From assembly GCA_016000045.1 (NCBI GenBank), contig JAECQY010000004.1, positions 1-64,000 on the forward strand: a DNA stretch of 64,000 nucleotides. The letters are read 5' to 3'. A program made the translations under genes and the position numbers. Positions 51,444-60,754 of the stretch are shown one piece after another; the stretch's first letter is position 1; each line of letters opens with the position of its first letter. This DNA comes from Myxococcaceae bacterium. Its GTDB lineage: Bacteria > Myxococcota > UBA727 > JABDBI01. The notes beneath the pieces are model-generated. The model was not told the DNA's origin. It ran no database searches and was given only the letters and a program-made list of their open reading frames with translations.

Positions 51444-52525
51444 CCTGGAATGAACAAAGCCCATTTGCCGACCTATTTAATGCTTCTTCCTCCGTACCCA
51501 AAATGCAGCTCAGAGTCGGCGAGCGAACTCAAGGTATCATCATTCATTTGTCTAGAGATACTGCTTTTTTAAGCCTGGATGCTAAAAACGAGGCCATGAT
51601 CCCTATCTCTGAATTGGAGAATCCAGCGATTGGACAGATCATTGAAGCCACGGTTTCATCCTTCGAGGATCAAATCTGGTTGACTCTCAAAGGACAAAAG
51701 TCTGCAGGTCCCACTGGAAGCTTGGTGGAAGGCAAAGTGACGGCAGCCAATTCGGGTGGAGTAGAAGTTGATTTAGCTGGTCAGAAAGCTTTCTGCCCCA
51801 TTGGCCAGTTGGATATTGGTTACATTGAGGATCCGAGCCAATTCATTGGCAAAACTTTATCTTTCTTGGTATCGCAATCTTCGGCCAAACGCCTGACTCT
51901 CAACCGTAAAGCTTTGCTTCTTAAAGATCGACAAGAAAAGACCAAGGAACTCCTTGAAACACTGGCACTGGGTCAACGCCTCGAATTACCGGTTTCACGA
52001 GTTGCCGACTTCGGCGTATTCGTGGATTTTGGACATGGAATTGAGGGTCTCGTTCCACAGTCCGAGATTGGATATGGAAAAGTCTCAGTAGGAGATCGCG
52101 TTTTGGCAGAAATCATACGCATTGAACCCGATCCGAAACGACCCGGCCAAGCTCGCATTTCACTTTCACTCAAAGCAGCTCTCCCAAATCCATTTGAAGT
52201 GTATGGCAATCAATTGCTCTCTGGAGCAGCACTCGTCGGAACTGTCTCCAAGATCGAAGGATACGGTGCTTTCGTAACCTTGTTCCCGGGAGTCGATGGC
52301 TTGGTTCACATCAGCGAGTTGTCGCAAAAACGCATCCGTCATCCAGATGAAGTTGTCAAATTAGGTGATACCGTAGCCGTTCGAATTCTTGAAGCCGACT
52401 CATCAACGAAACGTATTTCACTCACGCTCAAAGAATCCGATGCTGAAAATTCTGCTGGAGCCCCTATGAACTCTACGAAAAGCCTTGGTACTTTAGGAGA
52501 CTTGATGATTAAATCGATCGCCTAA
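51440..52525 (+). CDS. S1 RNA-binding domain protein (four repeats)
   Basis: A 361-residue protein made of four S1 OB-folds (about residues 22-85, 88-155, 170-245 and 255-330). The third and fourth match ribosomal protein S1 best: VADFGVFVDFGHGIEGLVPQSE and IEGYGAFVTLFPGVDGLVHISE. Full-length ribosomal S1 has six domains, so this may be a short S1 or a separate RNA-binding factor. A role in mRNA binding is likely. It ends the ribB-ribH-nusB-dnaJ operon. Confidence 0.85.
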   Translation: MTWNEQSPFADLFNASSSVPKMQLRVGERTQGIIIHLSRDTAFLSLDAKNEAMIPISELENPAIGQIIEATVSSFEDQIWLTLKGQKSAGPTGSLVEGKVTAANSGGVEVDLAGQKAFCPIGQLDIGYIEDPSQFIGKTLSFLVSQSSAKRLTLNRKALLLKDRQEKTKELLETLALGQRLELPVSRVADFGVFVDFGHGIEGLVPQSEIGYGKVSVGDRVLAEIIRIEPDPKRPGQARISLSLKAALPNPFEVYGNQLLSGAALVGTVSKIEGYGAFVTLFPGVDGLVHISELSQKRIRHPDEVVKLGDTVAVRILEADSSTKRISLTLKESDAENSAGAPMNSTKSLGTLGDLMIKSIA

Positions 52526-52585
52526 AATCGGAACAGAACCCAAAGATGCTAAACTACTTGACACGATGTCAGGAGGTTTGGCGAA

Positions 52586-53026
52586 ATGTGGAGGCAGGTT
52601 CTCGTTTTCAGTACAATGCTTTGGGTTGGTTGTGTCGGCAGCTCCGTGACTTGCGATCCGACGGTCACGAATCCGAACTGCCCGGATGGCAGAATCTGTG
52701 ACCCGACGGGCATTTGCCAAAAAACCTGTGTCAGCAATACAGACTGCACCGATCCGGGAACCATCTGCGATTTAAGCGTTCAATCACCTGCCCCATTTCC
52801 TCTTTGCCAAAAAGATTGTAGCTCTGCTCTGTGCCCCAACGGGCAGCTTTGTTATCCTCATGTTATCCCATCGACCAACGCTCAAGATGCTGATCAAACC
52901 CTGCAAACATGCAAGCAGAAATGCCAGTTTGGAGATGGTATTTGTGGAGTGGAGAATAAGAATTTCAACTGTCAAAGCGTCTTGGGTAGCAATTCAAATA
53001 TTTGCTACGGGCCTTTTTCATCCTAA
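52586..53026 (+). CDS. Cysteine-rich probable lipoprotein
   Basis: A 146-residue exported protein. The signal peptide ends in LWVGC, a weak lipobox. The mature part has about 17 cysteines in repeating C-xD-G-xxC units (NCPDGRICDPTGICQKTC, LCPNGQLCYPH), a pattern common in myxobacterial exported proteins. AGGAGG is 9 bases before the ATG. The last 83 bp overlap the 5' end of the next gene in another frame. Confidence 0.7.
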   Translation: MWRQVLVFSTMLWVGCVGSSVTCDPTVTNPNCPDGRICDPTGICQKTCVSNTDCTDPGTICDLSVQSPAPFPLCQKDCSSALCPNGQLCYPHVIPSTNAQDADQTLQTCKQKCQFGDGICGVENKNFNCQSVLGSNSNICYGPFSS

Positions 53027-54257
53027 AATAGCCGGACACGCGCTTGCGCTGATGCTGCTCAGTGCCTGCCAAACCCTTCCTGTGACGCAGCACCCTTCTA
53101 TCCACCTAGGCATTGAAATTCGCTCCGTTGCGTCTGGCAAAGTGATCTATTCACAGAATGCTGATCAGCCATTTATTCCAGCCAGTACAGTCAAACTCTT
53201 AACGATCGCTACCGCATTAGCAAAATTAGGACCTTCTTATCGTTTTCGGACGGATGTTTTTTACGATGGCAATCTTTATTTGAAGGGCTCCGGCGATCCT
53301 AGTTTTTCACTGCATGATTTAGACAACCTTGCGGCTCAAATTAAGCAACTTGCTCCAGGCCCGATTCAAGATTTGGTCCTTGATTCCAGTGTTTTTGATC
53401 AAGATCTCTACGGCCAGGATTGGTTGCCCGAAGATTTTAGTTTTGCATACTCCGCACCCGTTTCAGGGATTAATCTCAACTTGAATCGCCTCATCCTGAC
53501 TTTTCTGCCCAATGGAAAAATTCTTCTGGATCCTTTGGCTTTTTTCATCCAATTGGAACAAAAGGGTCGTCGATTCAAGCTGAAAGGCCCAGGCATCGAA
53601 ATTGAGGATACCTTACCGATAGAGAATCAGATTCGCTACAAAAGCTATGCGATCAAAAATCCGGAAAAATGGGCTCTTGCCCTGTTTCAAGAATCCTTAA
53701 AACGCTTTGGAATTCAGGTCAAAGGCAAGCTACGCATTGGCTTTGTACCCAGTGGGCTTTCCACTTTGACGGATCATCATTCACCCTTGCTTTCTCAAAT
53801 GCTCATCAATTACACGAAATTTTCCAATAATTTAGCCCATGAAGCTTTATTGAAAACTCTGGGACACGGAAGCTTTCAAAAAGGCCTGGAGATCGTCAGA
53901 ACCTTTACTCGGATTCAAGGAATTGTGGATGGATCTGGACTATCTCGTTCAAATCGCGTGACTCCTACGGAGATGACTCAATTTTTACTTCGAGAAGCTC
54001 AAAATTTTCAAATTTCTCCAGAACTGATGGCTTCCCTTCCCATTGCAGGAAAAGATGGTACCTTGAAATCCAGATTGATAGGAAATGCTGCCACCAACCA
54101 TCTCCGAGCCAAAACCGGAACGATGAAGGGCGTCCGGGCTTTAGCAGGATACTTTCTAAGCCAATCCGGTAATCTTTGTGCCTTTTCAGCTTTCACGAAC
54201 CATCTTCATCCCAATGCTTTTGATCGACACATAGACTCTTTGCTTAAAAATCTTTAA
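52944..54257 (+). CDS. dacB: D-alanyl-D-alanine carboxypeptidase/endopeptidase (PBP4, S13 family), lipoprotein-like
   Basis: A 437-residue S13 serine peptidase that trims peptidoglycan cross-links. All three penicillin-binding motifs are present: PASTVKLLT (SxxK), FSNNLAHE (SxN) and RAKTGTMKG (KTG). A lipobox LLSAC precedes the mature chain, so it is likely a lipoprotein. The start is unclear because no ATG/GTG/TTG lies close to that signal. GTG 52944 is preferred, with GGAG 9 bases upstream; ATG 52935 is next. The choice makes this gene overlap the Cys-rich gene by 83 bp. Confidence 0.85.
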   Translation: MEWRIRISTVKASWVAIQIFATGLFHPKIAGHALALMLLSACQTLPVTQHPSIHLGIEIRSVASGKVIYSQNADQPFIPASTVKLLTIATALAKLGPSYRFRTDVFYDGNLYLKGSGDPSFSLHDLDNLAAQIKQLAPGPIQDLVLDSSVFDQDLYGQDWLPEDFSFAYSAPVSGINLNLNRLILTFLPNGKILLDPLAFFIQLEQKGRRFKLKGPGIEIEDTLPIENQIRYKSYAIKNPEKWALALFQESLKRFGIQVKGKLRIGFVPSGLSTLTDHHSPLLSQMLINYTKFSNNLAHEALLKTLGHGSFQKGLEIVRTFTRIQGIVDGSGLSRSNRVTPTEMTQFLLREAQNFQISPELMASLPIAGKDGTLKSRLIGNAATNHLRAKTGTMKGVRALAGYFLSQSGNLCAFSAFTNHLHPNAFDRHIDSLLKNL

Positions 54258-55613
54258 ATGGAACCTTTGACAACAAAACAACAAGAGAAGCACACTCATA
54301 TGAATCCACGCGGCAGTTTTAAAGAAGTTGTTCAGGTTTCTTGGCCTTTGATGGTCGGGATGCTTTCGTTTACAATTATGGATGTCACAGGCACCTTGAT
54401 GGTCGGACGGCTCGGCACGAGAGAACTCGCAGCCGTGGGAATGTCTACATCCGTGATGTTCTTAATCAATTCTTTTTTCATTGGTTTTTTTGAAAGTGTT
54501 AAAATTTTGGTCTCGCAAGCCATGGGAGCCAAACAGCAAGAAACTGCGCAGATTGCTGGGTGGCAGGGGCTCTTCTTAGCCATTCCAATGGGTTTTGCGG
54601 TGATCGGGCTAACCTACTTGGGACCCATTTTATTTTCATTTTTTGGAAGTTCTGAATCTTTGCGGGCGCTTACTGAGCACTATTTTGGCCTGCGTCTTTG
54701 GGCAACCCCTTTTTGGTTCGTTACTTTGGTGCTCTCAAGCTACTTCCAAGGGACCGGTAACACACGCCTGCCCATGCGAATCAACTTATTCATGTGTCTT
54801 TTCAATGTGGTAGTCAACCAAATTTTAATTTTTGGCCTTGGCCCCATTCCTGCGTTTGGAATCGATGGTTCGGCCTATTCTACGATTTTGTGCGATTTTG
54901 GGGGAATGGTTGTGATCTTAGTGGCCTTTTTGAAAAGGGTCGACCTCAAACCACAGATCCACTTGCCAATGATTCGCAAGCTTTTTTCGCTGGGAGTACC
55001 CGTTGGAATTCGTTGGCTCTTGGATACCGGAGGCTGGACCTTTGTGGTGGGCATGATCGCTCGGCTGGGCGAAGTCCCTCTGGCTGCCAATCAAATTGCA
55101 ACCAAAATCATGTGTTTAAGCCTGCTGCCTGTGTATGGAATCTCGGAAGCTGCCTGCATTTTAGCGGGTCAATCCGTTGGAGCTGGAGATATCCCTGCCT
55201 TGAAGCGCTCTTATTGGGCAACCTTGCAACTATCGGTTGGCATCATGATCATCACCGGCTTGATTTTTGCTTTAAGCCCAGGCCCTTTGGTCCGTTTATT
55301 CCAAAATAATTCAGATGTTCTGCTCGTGGCGTCCGAAGTATTGATGCTGGTGGGATGCTATCAAGTTCTGTCCGCTCTTTCACTAGTGACCGCCGGAGTT
55401 TTGAACGGAACCGGTGATACTCGATTTACGATGGTGCTTCTCATCCTCAGCAGTTGGTTCGTCATGGTTCCAGGAGCGTATCTGTTGGGTATTCACATGG
55501 AGCTTGGGGTTTTCGGCATGTGGCTGTCTCTTATCGCACACGAAACCGTTCTAGTGATTGGCACTCAATGGCGTTTTCATTCAGGTCGCTGGCGAAACCA
55601 TCTGGCCATCTAG
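54258..55613 (+). CDS. MATE-family multidrug/Na+ exporter
   Basis: A 451-residue protein with 12 predicted helices of the MATE family. Typical parts are VSWPLMVGMLSF, MVGRLGTRELAAVGMS, YFQGTGNTRLPMRINL and GVLNGTGDTRFTM, the paired GTGDTR-like motifs. It exports cationic drugs or metabolites by ion exchange. Its ATG follows directly on the dacB stop. An ATG at 54300 would remove 14 polar residues. Confidence 0.93.
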   Translation: MEPLTTKQQEKHTHMNPRGSFKEVVQVSWPLMVGMLSFTIMDVTGTLMVGRLGTRELAAVGMSTSVMFLINSFFIGFFESVKILVSQAMGAKQQETAQIAGWQGLFLAIPMGFAVIGLTYLGPILFSFFGSSESLRALTEHYFGLRLWATPFWFVTLVLSSYFQGTGNTRLPMRINLFMCLFNVVVNQILIFGLGPIPAFGIDGSAYSTILCDFGGMVVILVAFLKRVDLKPQIHLPMIRKLFSLGVPVGIRWLLDTGGWTFVVGMIARLGEVPLAANQIATKIMCLSLLPVYGISEAACILAGQSVGAGDIPALKRSYWATLQLSVGIMIITGLIFALSPGPLVRLFQNNSDVLLVASEVLMLVGCYQVLSALSLVTAGVLNGTGDTRFTMVLLILSSWFVMVPGAYLLGIHMELGVFGMWLSLIAHETVLVIGTQWRFHSGRWRNHLAI

Positions 55614-55757
55614 TAGAGAAACTATTTCCATAAACGTTGGTCAGAAAAATTTATTTGGGTGGTGTATCACCGCCATCCGAATTTTCAGTCACCGTTCCGG
55701 TTTCCCTCAAGCGCCTCAGCCATAAATCAGTTCGTCAACGAGAGTAATCTTGGCTTT

Positions 55758-56373
55758 ATGAATCGAATTTTCGCTGTCGCATTGTTTTGTCCTCTGCTAG
55801 TTTGGCACGTTCTAACTGATTTTGAGCCTGCGTCCTTACTATCAGAATTCTCGTCCGGTAGAGAAAGTAGTACGCTGATGCCCAATTGGAATACCGGACG
55901 AAGTACAATGTTTTTCTAGTGTGTTTGATGTCAGGCTTTTGTCTCGCACAAGCGATCAATCCTTGTGAGCAACCGTTTCCGGCTTGGATTCTAGATCCAC
56001 ACTACCGAACGGCAGTAGATCCGACCTAATTGGCTCAAAATGTCCGAACGGGGCTGATCCTCGACATTCTCGCTTGCAATGACAACCTGCCCCCGCCGGA
56101 TTAGCAAGACAGTCCGACCCGACTCGCCTTGGGCTTCAATGATTTTGCGGTACCATGCGAGGGCTATCTCGGGGAACTGGGCGTTATTGCTGGGAGTTCG
56201 CGGGGCTTGGGGAACAATGGCTTATCGGATCGGAGTTTCCAGAACTCATCGCAAGATACAATCCGTTACTAGAACCCCGCTACATAATAGACAACGGTAG
56301 ACTAAAAGCCAATGCGATATTTTTATTGAACATAACTTCCTCGCTTCTTACTCTTGTTATCTGTTTTTCATAG
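55758..56373 (+). pseudogene. Possible decayed exported-protein gene
   Basis: The 750 bp between the MATE gene and the nucleotidyltransferase gene have no intact gene. Protein-like pieces occur in different plus frames: a signal-like MNRIFAVALFCPLLVWHV (55758), LMSGFCLAQAINPCEQPFPAWILD (from 55925), RTGLILDILACNDNLPPP, and LIGSEFPELIARYNPLLEPRYI (near 56230). They may be parts of one exported protein broken by frameshifts, but no family was recognised. Confidence 0.3.
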
Positions 56374-57735
56374 TTCCGATAGAATGCGATCTACTTCGCC
56401 AATGATAGGCTGCGCAAGATCCGTTATCCAACCTTTATTCCGGAAGACTTTGATCTCCTCACCATCTTTCCATGCGGGGACTAAGTCTAAAAAAACCTTC
56501 GTTGATTTAGACTTTAGACGCAAATCCATAATTTTTTCTTTGTTTTTTGCTTTCAAAATCTTCTGATTTTCAGGGAATCGTATCGGATTATCTTCCATGT
56601 TTTTATCACCAACCCAATCTAATAGAACTGTTGCGGCCCGTTCTCGAACTGCTGTAATATTTGGCTGACCTAAAACCTCCTCATCAAATATTAGAACATC
56701 AAAATCCCTAACCCTTGACACCTGGACTCCCTTAAAATGGCTTCCACGAATTGAAACCCCGAACCCCTTGGCCTTCAAACAATTCAAAACAAGAGTCAAT
56801 GCAGCCTCTTCAAGCTGTATCGTTGTATCCATAGAACCATCTCCCATTTGTCCACCCGAGTACTGCGCTAAAAGTGAGCTCATGACTGTTTGATCACTCT
56901 CTGCCAACTCATCTCTTGCGCGTTTCATTGCATTCTGAAATGATGTTAACTCATAGAATCTTGCTTTAGTGGGTGAAAGTTTGCATGGTTCAAGTAATTT
57001 CTCGAAAAAAATTCTCGTTTTCGGCTGTACGGTAACAGCCGAACGTAAAGCTGGCGGAGGACGCAAAAGCTCTTCTTCTTCTTCCGCTTCTTCTCTAGTT
57101 CTTTGGTATTCAAGCACGCAATCTAGCTTTACTCCAGGGCGCGGTTTTTGGTTAGGAGCTCCAGCCTGGTTTTGATTTCCATTTGGTAAACTGAGCATAC
57201 CTGGGACAAACAGTGTTGTTTTTTTTTCGATACCTGGAAAAATGCTATCACTTGTACCGATAACAACGCTATCAGTTTCATCTCGCTCAAAGACAATCGG
57301 ACTTTCTAGGAGCTCATTCAATTCTTCCTGCATTTCCTCAACAGATTCGCCTTCCTGATCTCGTTTCCATAAGTACCGAGTCTCTTCAATCTTCTGTCTC
57401 AACTCTTTAATCCGCTCTTTTCGCTCTTCAACAAGCTCTTCAAAGGTTTTGTCGCGCTTCAAAGCAGTCTTGAATTCTTGCTCCCTTCGCTTCGCCTCTT
57501 CATTGACCTCTTTAGTCTTCGCAACGCCATCTTGAATGAAAGATACAATTTTCGACAAAAATGGCAAAGGAAACAAGCCTTGATTTAAGCCTGAAAAATT
57601 TGGCGGAGAGTGGACCATTTTGCCGACGCTCTTAAAGGCTTCTCTGAAACCAACCGGCTGTCCAATTGTAACTTCAGCATAAGAAAGTGAAGACAATAAA
57701 AATAAGTGAAAACCGAGAACAGAACTCTTACTCAT
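56368..57735 (-). CDS. Secreted cGAS/OAS-like nucleotidyltransferase with N-terminal coiled coil
   Basis: A 455-residue protein with a signal peptide (MSKSSVLGFHLFLLSSLSYA). Residues about 70-140 are a charged coiled coil and 150-270 a variable linker. The C-terminal 180 residues carry a Pol-beta nucleotidyltransferase site of the cGAS/OAS/CD-NTase type: SIRGSHFKGVQ (G331-S332), RDFDVLIFDEE (D344, D346) and a third acid in VFLDLVPAW (D417). The GS-x11-D-x-D spacing and DLVPA strand match OAS/cGAS and archaeal CCA enzymes. It could make an oligonucleotide signal or modify a target with a nucleotide, outside the cytosol. No CBASS effector or Cap gene is adjacent. Flanking DNA is decayed. Fold call good; activity and target unknown. 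Confidence 0.7.
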   Translation of the reverse strand: MSKSSVLGFHLFLLSSLSYAEVTIGQPVGFREAFKSVGKMVHSPPNFSGLNQGLFPLPFLSKIVSFIQDGVAKTKEVNEEAKRREQEFKTALKRDKTFEELVEERKERIKELRQKIEETRYLWKRDQEGESVEEMQEELNELLESPIVFERDETDSVVIGTSDSIFPGIEKKTTLFVPGMLSLPNGNQNQAGAPNQKPRPGVKLDCVLEYQRTREEAEEEEELLRPPPALRSAVTVQPKTRIFFEKLLEPCKLSPTKARFYELTSFQNAMKRARDELAESDQTVMSSLLAQYSGGQMGDGSMDTTIQLEEAALTLVLNCLKAKGFGVSIRGSHFKGVQVSRVRDFDVLIFDEEVLGQPNITAVRERAATVLLDWVGDKNMEDNPIRFPENQKILKAKNKEKIMDLRLKSKSTKVFLDLVPAWKDGEEIKVFRNKGWITDLAQPIIGEVDRILSEL

Positions 57736-58422
57736 TTCGAACCTCTTGGGATTATATCTTCGAACCCATAATCCACAACTATTCCACTAAAATTCTAATT
57801 ACAACCCTTATTTTTTAACCCACCAGGGATTCCAGCGAACTTCGAAAAATCGCAAGAGATGCAAGAGCAATCAGTTATTTTTGAGAAAAATACCTCATTT
57901 TGACCAATTGAGGCTACTGGAGAATGAACCGCCCTTAGAGGAGATTACCAGTCGGAACTGATTGTGGCACACCCTCAGCTACCGTCGTATCGATCTCCGG
58001 TAGGATTCTCAAATACAGACCTTCAAAGCTCTCCAGCATAAAAAACTTAAAGATAGCCTGCAGCTCTTCGCAGACTCTTTCCCTTGTTGAAAGCTTTTAT
58101 CCGATAGCTCCGAAAGCGGATCCATCAGAAACGCCAGCAGTCTCAATAAACTCAGATTGCTGCACAAATTCTGAGCCCCATCTCATAGCCTTGATTCTTC
58201 TCGGTCCCAAAGATTCTTTTGAAGGCTAGGTCATTTTTTGGGGGTCTAAGAATCGTCCAAGTGCCATAATCTGCGGAGTCTGGTAGAAGCCCAGTCAACA
58301 CGCAAGACTCTTTTGGACGCCGATTTCTTTGGGACTGACTTGAGACTACCCGTTTGCCGGTGAAACGTTGGAGCAGAGAAACAATGGTTCCCGTTAGGAC
58401 GCTCGCGTTTGTACCTGGTGAT
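57736..58422. other. Gene-poor stretch with decayed DNA
   Basis: No intact gene over 687 bp between the nucleotidyltransferase gene and the SPOR gene. It contains one recognisable transposase-type fragment (58152-58246, minus) and further minus-strand protein-like pieces such as ERVCEELQAIFKFFMLESFEGLYLRILPEI near 57990-58080, which may come from the same element. Confidence 0.5.
58152..58246 (-). pseudogene. Fragment of a PDDEXK-type (Rpn/transposase) protein
   Basis: The minus strand reads PPKNDLAFKRIFGTEKNQ, close to the N-terminal signature of PD-(D/E)XK Rpn-family recombination/transposase proteins (DVAFKRIFG..KN). A stop follows after 13 codons. Only this start is recognisable. Confidence 0.55.
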
Positions 58423-59034
58423 TTATTGAGCTACCACAATCCCTTCCAACCCGTTTTGAGCACGGTAGCTGTCCGCCTCTTCTCGCGTCTGAAACCCATG
58501 GATTCGAACGCGAAACACTTGTCCTCTTTCAGGAATATCGGCTTGGACCAATTTGGCACGGTAGCCTTTCTTTTGTAAACGACTCACAAGCTCTGTAGCG
58601 TTTTCGCGATTTGGAAAGGAAGCGATCTGAATCGCAAATGCGGACCCAGTCCCGGATGGCAGCGCCTCATCAACCACTTTTTGGACCGAAGCGGGTGTTT
58701 CATCGCCCAAAACATGAGCCAGAGCTGCGGCCATTTTATCTGGAGTTGCTTTCGAAGGAGCCGTATTGGCTTCTACTGGAACAGGTTCAGGCGCTGCTGC
58801 TCCTTTGCTTTCTTCCGGCTCAAGCGGCAGAATCTCGGTTTGCTCTGGCTTCTTCATGAGCTCGCTGTAGTAAGTCAATTCCAAGCGCTTCTTAACCTCT
58901 TTGAAGGTCTTATCTCGAAGCTCTAAGGGTACTTCGGAGTCCATTTCTGGCAAAATATCGGAAATACGCCCCACCCAGAAGCCCATTCCGAACATAAGGC
59001 CCAATCCTGTAACGATACTAATCAGTCGTATCAT
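58423..59034 (-). CDS. SPOR-domain membrane protein
   Basis: A 203-residue protein with one N-terminal helix (IVTGLGLMFGMGFWVG), a charged and Pro/Ala-rich linker, and a C-terminal SPOR domain (about 128-203: AFAIQIASFPNRENATELVSRLQKKGY, FRVRIHGFQTREEADSYR). SPOR domains bind denuded septal glycan, so an FtsN-like role in division is likely. The start overlaps the argS 3' end by 17 bp, placing it in the argS operon. Confidence 0.88.
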   Translation of the reverse strand: MIRLISIVTGLGLMFGMGFWVGRISDILPEMDSEVPLELRDKTFKEVKKRLELTYYSELMKKPEQTEILPLEPEESKGAAAPEPVPVEANTAPSKATPDKMAAALAHVLGDETPASVQKVVDEALPSGTGSAFAIQIASFPNRENATELVSRLQKKGYRAKLVQADIPERGQVFRVRIHGFQTREEADSYRAQNGLEGIVVAQ

Positions 59035-60745
59035 GTTCCATATGCTCCGGGGCGGATATGCCCAAAATAGACAGTGAATTAAAGATGATTTGTTTTAAAC
59101 TTTTCACCATTGCCAATCTTGCTTGTGTTAATTCTTGATCTTCAGAGATAATTCGCTCTTTATGGCGATACTGCGTAAAATAAGAATGGAAATCAGCAAT
59201 TAAATCTTGAGCATAAAAAAGAACTCGATGAGGCTCTAAAGATTGAGCGGCCATTCGAACCACATCCGGAAACAAGGCCATCTTCTTCAGCATATTTCGT
59301 TCTTCAGGCAATTGCAGCCGAGCCAATGTCTCTACGGTCACGTCCGCAAGCGATACCTTAGATAGAATTGTGGCCATACGAGCGTAACCGTATTGCAAAT
59401 AGAAAACAGGGTTTTCGTTGCTTTGCCGCTTCGCTAAATCGAGATCAAAATCAAACTGCGCATGGGCCGATCGCATCAAAAATATCACCCGGGCAACATC
59501 CGTCCCTACTTCGTCAATAAACTCGGATAGCTCAATAATTTGTCCATTTCGCTTAGAAAAACGCATTTCTTGACCATCTTTAATCATTCGGACGATTTGA
59601 ACCAAAACAAAGTCAAGCTTGTCGTCCGACAGATCCAAAGCACGCATGCAAGCGCGCATGCGAGGTACATGCCCACCGTGATCCGCTCCAAACACATCAA
59701 TCAAACGATCAAACCCACGCGTGTATTTTTCTTGATGATAAGCAATATCCGCTGTCAGATAGACGGGCACACCGTTTTTACGGACAATGATCCGATCCTC
59801 TTCATCTCCGAACAAGCTTGTCTTAATGAAGGTACCCCCCTCTTGCTGATGGGTGTATTGCGCAGCTTTGCTTTCTTCTCGGCGAATCTTCTCATTCGTT
59901 CCTGCAGCTTGAGACGCTTCGTAAAGCATTTCGCGATCTCTTAGGTCCTTTAGTAGCTTCGGAATCGCTTCTTTCGCATAAAGTGTTTTCTCCGAATACC
60001 AAGAATCAAAAACAATGCCCGCTTTCTCAAGCGTCTCCCGAATATTTCTCAGATTTTCTGCCACTGAAAATGAAACAAAACGATCTAAATAATCCGTTCG
60101 ATCCAACCAAATATCGCCGTCTTCCTGTTTCAACTTCTGCGCGATCTCTATCACGTATTCGCCAGGGTACGCATCCTGAGCCAATTCCATTTTTCTGCCA
60201 AAAAGTTGACAATATCGCGCATAGACGCTTCGGCCTAAGGTCAAGACTTGATTGCCCGCGTCATTGATATAGTGCTCACGCGTGACTGCATAACCGGCTA
60301 CAGTCAAAACCCGAGCAATGGCATCCCCTAAAAAGGCGGGCCTTGCATGCCCCAAGTGCAGTGGGCCTGTCGGGTTGGCTGAAACGAATTCGATCAAAAC
60401 CGATTTCCCGTTTTGAGGCTGCTTCCCATACTCCAATCCTTGAGCCAAAATAACCTGTATGACTTTCTGTAGAAAACGATTCTCGACTTTAAAGTTAATA
60501 AAGCCAGGCCCAGCCATTTCAATCGCAGAAATCATCCCCAGGGGGTCTACCAGGCTCTCGCAGATTTGCTTCGCGATCTCACGCGGAGGCAGGCTAAGCT
60601 GCTTGGTCAAGAGCATCGCGATATTCGAAGAATAGTCACCATGCAGCCCATTTTTAGGCTGCTCAATGATAAATTCAGGTATTTCCAAGGCCGGCCATTT
60701 TAACGCAATGGTATCAAGCAATATTTGCCGCAGTTGTTCTTCCAT
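59018..60745 (-). CDS. argS: Arginyl-tRNA synthetase
   Basis: A 575-residue class I synthetase. The HIGH-type motif is in SANPTGPLHLGHARPAFLGD, followed by GVPVYLTADIAYH, VFGADHGGHVPRM, MRFSKRNGQIIEL and the anticodon-binding tail ending with the SxxLxIxAPE region. Length is typical. It lies 10 bp after ribA on the same strand and runs into the SPOR gene. Confidence 0.97.
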   Translation of the reverse strand: MEEQLRQILLDTIALKWPALEIPEFIIEQPKNGLHGDYSSNIAMLLTKQLSLPPREIAKQICESLVDPLGMISAIEMAGPGFINFKVENRFLQKVIQVILAQGLEYGKQPQNGKSVLIEFVSANPTGPLHLGHARPAFLGDAIARVLTVAGYAVTREHYINDAGNQVLTLGRSVYARYCQLFGRKMELAQDAYPGEYVIEIAQKLKQEDGDIWLDRTDYLDRFVSFSVAENLRNIRETLEKAGIVFDSWYSEKTLYAKEAIPKLLKDLRDREMLYEASQAAGTNEKIRREESKAAQYTHQQEGGTFIKTSLFGDEEDRIIVRKNGVPVYLTADIAYHQEKYTRGFDRLIDVFGADHGGHVPRMRACMRALDLSDDKLDFVLVQIVRMIKDGQEMRFSKRNGQIIELSEFIDEVGTDVARVIFLMRSAHAQFDFDLDLAKRQSNENPVFYLQYGYARMATILSKVSLADVTVETLARLQLPEERNMLKKMALFPDVVRMAAQSLEPHRVLFYAQDLIADFHSYFTQYRHKERIISEDQELTQARLAMVKSLKQIIFNSLSILGISAPEHMEHDTTD

Positions 60746-60754
60746 CCTACACTC

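Noticed and set aside
56368-57735. CBASS operon around the nucleotidyltransferase
   Set aside because: No effector, Cap2/Cap3 or HORMA/TRIP13 gene lies on either side, and the protein has an export signal.
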